Below, in pieces: positions 58,178 through 64,000 of a stretch of DNA of 64,000 nt. The DNA lies in contig NZ_CP025546.1 in assembly GCF_003614435.1 (NCBI RefSeq), forward strand, positions 3,658,001-3,722,000, in the 5' to 3' direction. The first letter of the stretch is position 1; each line of letters opens with the position of its first letter. The position numbers and the translations under genes are program-made. The notes below the pieces were generated by a model that saw nothing but the letters and a program-made list of their open reading frames with translations, had not been told where the DNA came from and searched no databases. The stretch comes from Mycobacterium paragordonae. Lineage in GTDB: Bacteria > Actinomycetota > Actinomycetes > Mycobacteriales > Mycobacteriaceae.

Positions 58178-59956
58178 TCAGGTCACTCCGTTATTGCCGG
58201 TTTGGCCGAACAACAGCCCGCCGGTGCCAGCGGTCCCCGGGCCTCCAGGTGTCGCCCCGAGCCCGCCGTTGCCACCATTGCCACCGTTGCCGGCCACGAC
58301 GGCGTTGCCGCCGGCGCCGCCTTTCCCTCCAGGGCCCGCGGGCCCACCGGCAGTGCCACTCGTGCCACCGGCACCACCGGTTCCTCCGTTGCCGATCAGT
58401 CCCGCGTTTCCAGCATTGCCGCCGTCTCCGGCAATGTTCTGAAACGAATTTCCGCCGTCGCCACCGTCGCCGCCGTTACCGATCAACGAGGCACCGGCGC
58501 CACCAGCTCCGCCCTTGCCGCCGATGAGACCACCGAGGCCACCTTGGCCACCGGTCCCACCGTCGCCGACGAGCACGCCCGCATTGCCACCGGACCCACC
58601 CGCACCGGCGCTCTGCGTGCCGCTTCCGCCGGATCCGCCGGCACCTCCATTACCAAACAGCAGCCCCGCCTTACCTCCGGCCGCGCCGACCGCGCCATTC
58701 GTGACCATGCCCAACCCATCCCCGCCGTTGCCCCCGGCTCCGCCGTTGCCGGCAAGAATCCCGGCCGCGGCGCCGAGCCCACCGGCTCCGGCGGTGGCAC
58801 CCGCGCCCCCGTTCCCACCGGCGCCACCGTTGCCGATCAGCGTGTCGGACCTTCCGCCGGCCCCGCCAACGCCGCCCACCGTGGCGCCGCCACCACCAAC
58901 GCCGCCGTGACCACTGTTGGCGATCAGCATGCCGGCATTGCCCCCGTCTCCGCCTGCGCCACCCGCACCCGTCAGACCCGCCCCGCCATTACCCCCATCG
59001 CCGCCGCTGGCGAACAGCAGCCCGCTGGTGCCGCCGGCGCCCCCGGACCCGCCGTTGACAGTGCCCCCGCCGCCGCTGCCACCAGCCCCGCCCGCACCGC
59101 CAAGTAGACCGCCAACACCGCCGGCGCCCCCACCACCACCGTTGCCTAGCTCTCCCGCTCCGCCGGCGCCCCCCGCACCGCCGGCACCCAGAAGAAGTCC
59201 ACCCGTTCCACCGACCCCGCCTGCTCCGGCAGTTCCGTTGCCGCTGGCGCCGCCGGTACCACCGGCGCCACCGTTGCCCCAGAGCAGACCACTTGCGCCG
59301 CCAGCGCCGCCTGTGCCGCCCGGATTGAAGCCGGACGCGAGTCCGCCGGCTCCGCCGTGGCCGCCGTTGCCTCCCAACAAGCCTGCAGCGCCGCCGACTC
59401 CGCCGTTGCCCCCCTTGCCGTTAAGCGCTCCGCCGCTGCCGCCCGCTCCACCGGGGCCGCCGTTGCCGAACAACCCCGCTGCCCCACCGGCGCCGCCGTC
59501 CTGATTGGCCGCTCCCGAACCTCCGGCCCCGCCGTTGCCGTACAGGATGCCGCCGGCCCCACCGGTTGCCCCGGTACCGGGCGCCCCGTTGGCGCCGTTG
59601 CCGATCAGTGGGCGGCCGAAAAACGCCTGCGCCGGCGCGTTGACGGCGTCGAGAAGAACTTGCAGCGGCGAAGCGTTGGCAGCCTCGGCGCTCGTATAAC
59701 CGATACCAGCGGCGCTCAGACGCTGCACAAAGTCGTTGTGGAAGGCCGAAACCTGCGAACTGAGCGCGTGATACGTCTCCGCATACGACCCGAATAGCGC
59801 AGCGACAGAAGTCGATATCTCATCGACACCAGCGGACAGTATTTCCGTCGTCGGGGCCAGTGCCGCCGCATTCGCCGACGCAATTGCCGAACCGATGCCC
59901 GCCAGTTCTGGGACCGCCGACGTCAATATTGCCGACTCGAATACCACAAAAGACAT
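58178..59956 (-). CDS. PE_PGRS family protein
   Basis: A 592-residue protein from ATG 59956 (AAAGGGAG upstream). The PE domain opens [20 protein letters not shown] and is followed by a linker ([20 protein letters not shown]). The rest is GGxGGx PGRS repeat: [20 protein letters not shown] and so on, ending [12 protein letters not shown]. It should be exported via ESX-5 and exposed on the cell surface. Possible antisense frames over the PGRS are shadows. Confidence 0.95.
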   Translation of the reverse strand: MSFVVFESAILTSAVPELAGIGSAIASANAAALAPTTEILSAGVDEISTSVAALFGSYAETYHALSSQVSAFHNDFVQRLSAAGIGYTSAEAANASPLQVLLDAVNAPAQAFFGRPLIGNGANGAPGTGATGGAGGILYGNGGAGGSGAANQDGGAGGAAGLFGNGGPGGAGGSGGALNGKGGNGGVGGAAGLLGGNGGHGGAGGLASGFNPGGTGGAGGASGLLWGNGGAGGTGGASGNGTAGAGGVGGTGGLLLGAGGAGGAGGAGELGNGGGGGAGGVGGLLGGAGGAGGSGGGGTVNGGSGGAGGTSGLLFASGGDGGNGGAGLTGAGGAGGDGGNAGMLIANSGHGGVGGGGATVGGVGGAGGRSDTLIGNGGAGGNGGAGATAGAGGLGAAAGILAGNGGAGGNGGDGLGMVTNGAVGAAGGKAGLLFGNGGAGGSGGSGTQSAGAGGSGGNAGVLVGDGGTGGQGGLGGLIGGKGGAGGAGASLIGNGGDGGDGGNSFQNIAGDGGNAGNAGLIGNGGTGGAGGTSGTAGGPAGPGGKGGAGGNAVVAGNGGNGGNGGLGATPGGPGTAGTGGLLFGQTGNNGVT

Positions 59957-60117
59957 TGCGCTCCCTTTGGTTACAGCGCGGCCCGAACCACACTGCCGGG
60001 CTGACGGTATCCACTCGATGAGGTCTTCGGCGGTCAAACCGCAAGGGGTGACAGCAACCCCACAACAAACTGCCAGCTAATAGCTAAAAGGGGTTCGCAC
60101 GCGAGTGCGATCCGACG

Positions 60118-60519
60118 CTAGGAGCAGTCGCCCACCTGGTCGATGACTTTCTTCAGCGGAGCCGCGGGCGTGACGCCCGGGGCGTAGCCGGGATTGTCGG
60201 CAGACCAAGCAATCTTGGAACAGTAACCGGGGCCGGTCGGCTGACCTGCGCGCCAAGTCTCGAGCGTGGGCCGGCAGTTGTAGATGTCGGCCTCGTTGGC
60301 GAACACCGAACGATCCGGCACACCTGGGCCGTGCTGCCAGACGATGAAGCCGCTCGAGACCGGCAGATCGCAGGGCAGTTGAGGCACGGGAATCCTGATG
60401 ATGTCGGCGTGTGCCAGCGGCGCCAGGGCCAACGCACTTGCGGCAAGCAATGCACCCATTGCAGATCTCACTGGAATGGACAATTCGACTGCCCTCTTTT
60501 CTGACCTGTCGCGAGGCAT
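60118..60519 (-). CDS. Small exported protein
   Basis: A 133-residue protein from ATG 60519. The signal peptide (MGALLAASALALAPLAHA) ends before DIIRIPVPQLPCDLPVSSG. The mature part has four Cys (PCDLP, YNCRP, YCSK, GDCS) and likely two disulfides. No domain is recognised. It resembles other mycobacterial exported proteins of similar size. Confidence 0.75.
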   Translation of the reverse strand: MPRDRSEKRAVELSIPVRSAMGALLAASALALAPLAHADIIRIPVPQLPCDLPVSSGFIVWQHGPGVPDRSVFANEADIYNCRPTLETWRAGQPTGPGYCSKIAWSADNPGYAPGVTPAAPLKKVIDQVGDCS

Positions 60520-60596
60520 ACCAAGGCGTGCTGCCTCTAGATTAGACCCAGGCGTTGACCAGCAAACAGCCGATCGCGTGGGTTTACGATGACGCT

Positions 60597-61457
60597 GTGG
60601 CGGATGTGACGGTGGCGATATTCACCTTCACCAAGAACGAAGCGACGGCCGTGACGGAGTTGCTGACACGCCTCTGCGTCGACCTACCTGCCTTCGGCAC
60701 ATCGGTCTGGGCGCCGACCAAATCGGGCGAAGAAGCGTTAGCAGGCCGCTTGTCGGACGGCAGGACAGCCCGGCTGGAGCACCATGCGCTGAGCGCCCAA
60801 GGGAATGTCGTTGCTGCGGCCGCGCTCAGCAGATCAACCCGCGAGAATCGCGCCGATTACTACGTCTTTTACGGCTGCTGCGGAACACTCGATCCCGGGC
60901 TGATCGGCCAGGTGTTCCGGGCTGAGAAGGTGTCGTACCTGTCGTTGGGAGTGGTGGCCGCCACCGCGGACGGCGAAGTCGTTCAGCTGCAGAACAAGTG
61001 GATCGTCCGAACGCAGCCCAGCGAGCAAGCCCCGCTCGATGCGATCGAACTGCGGGCCGGGTCAGCAGGCGCGCCCGGTTCGGTATGGGGATTGGACATT
61101 CCCGATGCTCACGTTCTCGCCACCGACAAGGTGATCAAGATTTCGCCAGGTGTTGCACCGGCGCCCTTGGAGTCACCATCGGGCTATCCCGTTTACGCTA
61201 AAGAGAATTGGACCTACTCGCTCGCACTTGCCCTCCATTCTCAGTTGGCCACCACACCCATACTCGTCGACATGGAGTCCTTCGGTATAGCGTCCACCAT
61301 GCGCGCGTTGGGCTTGTGTGAGCGCGTGCTTGTGCTGCGCGTCGCATCAGATGCGTTGACCAACAAGGTAGATCAACGCGATGAGGATCAACTGGATTTT
61401 CTCAGAGCGGGCCTGCCTGAGCTGGCTGCTGCGGTAGCAACGATTTTGGGACTCTGA
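60597..61457 (+). CDS. Nucleoside phosphorylase/nucleosidase superfamily protein
   Basis: A 286-residue protein from GTG 60597. VAIFTFTKNEATAVTELLTR is the N-terminal strand and helix. YYVFYGCCGTLDPG is the glycine-rich phosphate or ribose region. ILVDMESFGIASTMRALG and VLRVASDALTNK are close to the MTA/SAH nucleosidase and PNP C-terminal signature (DMEsxxxA and VxSD). It should act on a nucleoside or nucleotide-like base. The next gene starts directly after its stop, so the two are a coupled unit. Such domains also occur as effectors in phage-defence NLR-like proteins; here it stands alone. Confidence 0.75.
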   Translation: MADVTVAIFTFTKNEATAVTELLTRLCVDLPAFGTSVWAPTKSGEEALAGRLSDGRTARLEHHALSAQGNVVAAAALSRSTRENRADYYVFYGCCGTLDPGLIGQVFRAEKVSYLSLGVVAATADGEVVQLQNKWIVRTQPSEQAPLDAIELRAGSAGAPGSVWGLDIPDAHVLATDKVIKISPGVAPAPLESPSGYPVYAKENWTYSLALALHSQLATTPILVDMESFGIASTMRALGLCERVLVLRVASDALTNKVDQRDEDQLDFLRAGLPELAAAVATILGL

Positions 61458-62357
61458 ATGATGCCGGAAGACAGGCCGCGGACCCTCGAAGACGAGGTGC
61501 GCCGACTGCGCGCCGGCATCGTCCGGCAACCGCCGTCGACGCGCGACCCACGGGAATCGGAGATGGTTCGGGTCGTCTCCGCCGCCTCGCTCGCCTGGGA
61601 TGGCCAACTCGACCGGGTTGATCGGTTCTCTCGCCCGCTGCTGCCGTCGGCCACCCTGAATGAGGAGCGCGCGAACCCGGCGATGACATCGCAGCTGTTC
61701 CTGGAACAGGTGGCTTCCGATTATCGGCGAGTGGCGTCCTGCTCGCTTGACCTCCGCGAGGTGGAAGCACGGCGCAATACCGCACAGGGCACGAGGATTC
61801 TCGAGTACGCCGGTGTCGCCAGTCGGCCGGTGGCACCTCTGGCGGTCGGGCAACACCTCGCGGCCGATGAGCGCGCCGCGGACCTGGCGAGTGTGGTGGC
61901 GCCGTGGCTGGTGTCCACTGCGGATCTGGACTCGCAATGTGCTGCGGCATTCGGTGACGTCCTTGGGCCGTTGATTCAAACGGCACTGAACAATTCGCGC
62001 GCCGACACCTCGATCGGGCTGCCCTCTTGGTCGGAGCGGGTGGGAGAAATGTGGTGCCAGGAGTTCCTCGCCGCAGGTGCCGAGATTTTGAACTGTCCTG
62101 CCCTGCTTTCCCGCTCACACATCGACGGCCGGGGAGCGTCACGGCAAGACTCGGCTGATATCACCGAGACCACCAACGCAGTCGTTGCGCTTGCCGAAAC
62201 GTTCCGTTGTGTTGCGGACGTAAGAGTAAGTGCCACTGGACACTTGCCGAAAATCGGCCTCGTTCTCGCCGGCGACGCACTCAGCCAGGACGAGTTGGAC
62301 CGGTTCACCACCCGTGCGCAGAACCTACCCGCGGAAGTGACGATTCTTCCTTCTTAG
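61458..62357 (+). CDS. Unknown protein coupled to a nucleosidase-like gene
   Basis: A 299-residue protein from ATG 61458, directly after the nucleosidase stop. It opens PEDRPRTLEDEVRRLRAG, and contains TLNEERANPAMTSQLFLEQV and SWSERVGEMWCQEFLAAGAE. The ends read LPKIGLVLAGDALSQDELDR. I recognise no domain. It looks soluble, with no signal peptide or membrane segment. Its only context is the coupling to the nucleosidase-like gene. Confidence 0.75.
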   Translation: MMPEDRPRTLEDEVRRLRAGIVRQPPSTRDPRESEMVRVVSAASLAWDGQLDRVDRFSRPLLPSATLNEERANPAMTSQLFLEQVASDYRRVASCSLDLREVEARRNTAQGTRILEYAGVASRPVAPLAVGQHLAADERAADLASVVAPWLVSTADLDSQCAAAFGDVLGPLIQTALNNSRADTSIGLPSWSERVGEMWCQEFLAAGAEILNCPALLSRSHIDGRGASRQDSADITETTNAVVALAETFRCVADVRVSATGHLPKIGLVLAGDALSQDELDRFTTRAQNLPAEVTILPS

Positions 62358-62367
62358 GTCTGACGTC

Positions 62368-63195
62368 CTAAGCTCGCGGCGCCGGAAAGTACATCTCCTG
62401 TCGCACCGTGCACACCAGGTCGCCGTTGCGGTTGAACATCGTGCCGCTCGCCAGCGCGAGCGAGTCGGCGCTACTCGGCGAAGACCGTTGGAACAGAAGC
62501 CAATCCGACAACACCGCCGGCGAATGGAACCACATCGAATGGTCGCGCTGGGACGACTCCCCGACTCCCCCGTACGCCGCGAAGGCCGGCTCCGTCAGCG
62601 TCACCGCGGACAGGTAGGCCACCAGGCTCGCGGTCAGCACCGGATCGTCGGGCACCGCGCCGTCCGGCCGCCACCACATCGCCGACCGTGCCGGAGGGAC
62701 ACTTTCGCTGTCGATGACCCGCCGCTCGAACCAGCGCAGGCTTGCGTACTGCCCCTGTGAATTCGGGTCGGACTCGGCGAGGTGCGGCGCCACCCACGGC
62801 AACGTCTCGGGCTCGGGCGCCGCCGGGATCGGCGGCTGATAAACGACCCGAGCAGACGCGGGATCGGCAACCTTGAACGACGACATCGCCTCCATCAGAA
62901 TCTTGTCGTCCTGGCGCGCGGTGACCCGGCGCGCTGAAAAGGTCCGTCCCTCTTGCAGATTCACCACTTCGAAGTCCACCGGCCGGCGAGCGTCACCAGG
63001 GCGCAGGAAATACGTGTGCACACTGTGCGGCGCGCGGCCGGGCGCGGTGTAGGACGCAGCCAACAACGCCTGGGCCGAGATATGCCCACCGAGGATGTGG
63101 TGGTGCGGTGCGGGCAGCTGTCGACCGGCGAAGAGCCACGGCTCGACGCGGGCCAGCTCCATGGTGGCAAGCACGTCGCCGAGAGAGGATGACAT
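62368..63195 (-). CDS. Acyl-CoA thioesterase II (TesB-like)
   Basis: A 275-residue double hotdog protein. GGHISAQALLAASYT and VHTYFLRPGD are the first-half signatures, RRVTARQDDKILMEAMSSF follows. The second half has QRDHSMWFHSP, SDWLLFQRSSPSSADSLALA and VCTVRQEMYF. It hydrolyses acyl-CoA to fatty acid and CoA in the cytoplasm. The ATG is at 63195. Confidence 0.93.
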   Translation of the reverse strand: MSSSLGDVLATMELARVEPWLFAGRQLPAPHHHILGGHISAQALLAASYTAPGRAPHSVHTYFLRPGDARRPVDFEVVNLQEGRTFSARRVTARQDDKILMEAMSSFKVADPASARVVYQPPIPAAPEPETLPWVAPHLAESDPNSQGQYASLRWFERRVIDSESVPPARSAMWWRPDGAVPDDPVLTASLVAYLSAVTLTEPAFAAYGGVGESSQRDHSMWFHSPAVLSDWLLFQRSSPSSADSLALASGTMFNRNGDLVCTVRQEMYFPAPRA

Positions 63196-63231
63196 CGCAA
63201 CGTATCTTGCCCGATCACTACCCGAGCAGGC

Positions 63232-64000
63232 TCAGCAGCTGAGCCGCCGGTACCGCTGCAGCCGCCGCAGCGCCGCCGCCGACGCCGGAGCAGTGACGGG
63301 TTGCAGTGCCCGGATGAGGTCAGCCCGAACGGCGGGGACGTCGAGATGCATGCCGATGGCCACCAGACAGTTCCCGACGGCCCGCGGCGGAGCCTTGGCG
63401 ATGTGGATGGCGCTGCCCACCAGGTTGACGACATAGTTGCGGACCGAACGCCCGTGCCGGACCGCCACCACGCCCTTGAGCCGGAAGACTCCGACTGACG
63501 GGCGTTCGAGCAGGTCAAACAACGCGTCGAGGTCGATGCAACCGGTGCTGGTGACCGTGACGGCGTCGGCATGGACGTGGTCGTGCTCAAGCTCCGAATC
63601 GAGCAACAGCTCCCGAAACGAAAGTTGCCCAGCCTCCTCCGACGACTCCAACGGGTCGAACAGCAGCGCGGGGTCGATCCGGCCACCGGTGGTGCCCACC
63701 ACCTGAACCCGTGGGTTGCGTTGCGCCACACGCTGCCTGACACGCTCCAGCACGTCCGCCCGCTCCGCATCGGGCACCTGATCGAGCTTGTTGACGACCA
63801 CCAGCGAGGCCGCGCCATAGCGCACCGGGGGCAGTTCGGTGCGGTCGACGGTGTCAAAGTGGTTGACCGCGTCCACGACGTCGACCAGGCCGCCGCTGCG
63901 AACCCCGGACAACTTGCTGAAACCGATGATCCGAGCGATCGACACCGGATCGGCCAGCCCGCTGGCTTCGACGACGATGGCGTCGAGGCGACGGGCCGGG
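63232..64000 (-). CDS. CobW/COG0523 family GTPase, partial
   Basis: The 5' part lies beyond the window. The visible part reads VVEASGLADPVSIARII, then GGLVDVVDAVNHFD, LVVVNKLDQVPDAE (NKxD GTPase motif) and a C-terminal region. CobW proteins are metallochaperones that deliver Zn or Co, with the GxCxxC metal motif likely upstream. The carboxy-terminal CobW_C domain is present in part. It reads toward the thioesterase gene, 36 bases away. Confidence 0.85.
   Translation of the reverse strand, partial: PARRLDAIVVEASGLADPVSIARIIGFSKLSGVRSGGLVDVVDAVNHFDTVDRTELPPVRYGAASLVVVNKLDQVPDAERADVLERVRQRVAQRNPRVQVVGTTGGRIDPALLFDPLESSEEAGQLSFRELLLDSELEHDHVHADAVTVTSTGCIDLDALFDLLERPSVGVFRLKGVVAVRHGRSVRNYVVNLVGSAIHIAKAPPRAVGNCLVAIGMHLDVPAVRADLIRALQPVTAPASAAALRRLQRYRRLSC

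Noticed and set aside
58194..59504. Pro-rich open frames antisense to the PE_PGRS gene
   Set aside because: They arise from reading the GGC/GCC repeat on the opposite strand; PE_PGRS on the minus strand explains the sequence.
58178..59600. Possible CRISPR or satellite array in the GGC-rich repeats
   Set aside because: The repeats are short, variable and in frame with a PE_PGRS protein; there are no regular spacers.

Overview
The window is chromosomal DNA of a Mycobacterium. The evidence is the GC-rich sequence, the PE, PPE, PE_PGRS and PPE-MPTR genes, furA-katG, a mycolic acid cyclopropane synthase relative, two cutinases, an L,D-transpeptidase and F420-type oxidoreductases. PE_PGRS and PPE-MPTR genes point to a slow-growing species. 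The gene order (katG-furA, an Rv1987-like CBM2 gene, a dif-like site) recalls the terminus half of the M. tuberculosis chromosome, but many genes differ, so a non-tuberculous species is likely. No rRNA, tRNA, CRISPR array or transposase gene was found.

Layout. 1-388: start of a secreted GH16 glucanase. 459-3200: a PE-PPE-PPE operon on the minus strand. 3955-9499: small membrane protein, cutinase, glycerophosphodiesterase, a rhodanese facing an MBL-rhodanese protein, and an overlapping pair made of a Tat-exported Rv2525c-like protein and a C39-like lipoprotein. 9590-12300: furA-katG. 12408-15831: hydrolase, SRPBCC, DUF899, CmaA-like methyltransferase, lipoprotein. 15949-21379: a glycosyltransferase, methyltransferase and prenyltransferase-fold operon with overlapping genes and a clear promoter and operator, with an acyltransferase and SRPBCC pair on the other side. 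21600-28470: PPE with a SHOCT tail, mycothiol-type isomerase, cutinase, PucR regulator, adenylate cyclase, a WWDP-repeat exported protein, F420 oxidoreductase. 28515-36922: HrpA helicase, G6PDH, aldo-keto reductase, methyltransferase, CitE-like lyase. 36912-39629: PPE-MPTR built of long tandem units. 39851-47187: DUF167, GGDEF and cNMP-binding proteins, a sugar kinase-MurQ fusion, small exported proteins, FKBP lipoprotein, heme or flavin oxidoreductase-like protein. 47373-55563: CBM2 protein, NlpC/P60 protein, membrane protein and TetR with a perfect operator between them, L,D-transpeptidase, a PE-lipocalin fusion, VapBC, a decayed ParD-like antitoxin, DUF2804. 55906-57512: sparse DNA that holds a dif-like Xer site at 56602-56629. 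57513-64000: SnoaL-like protein, PE_PGRS, exported protein, a nucleosidase-like gene abutting an unknown gene, thioesterase, and a CobW GTPase cut by the window end.

Many genes serve the cell envelope or export: PE/PPE proteins (type VII secretion), cutinases, L,D-transpeptidase, NlpC/P60, MurQ recycling and mycolate modification. The most unusual items are the PE-lipocalin fusion, the dif-like site, the nucleosidase-like two-gene unit, the glycosyltransferase-methyltransferase-prenyltransferase operon and the PPE-SHOCT protein.
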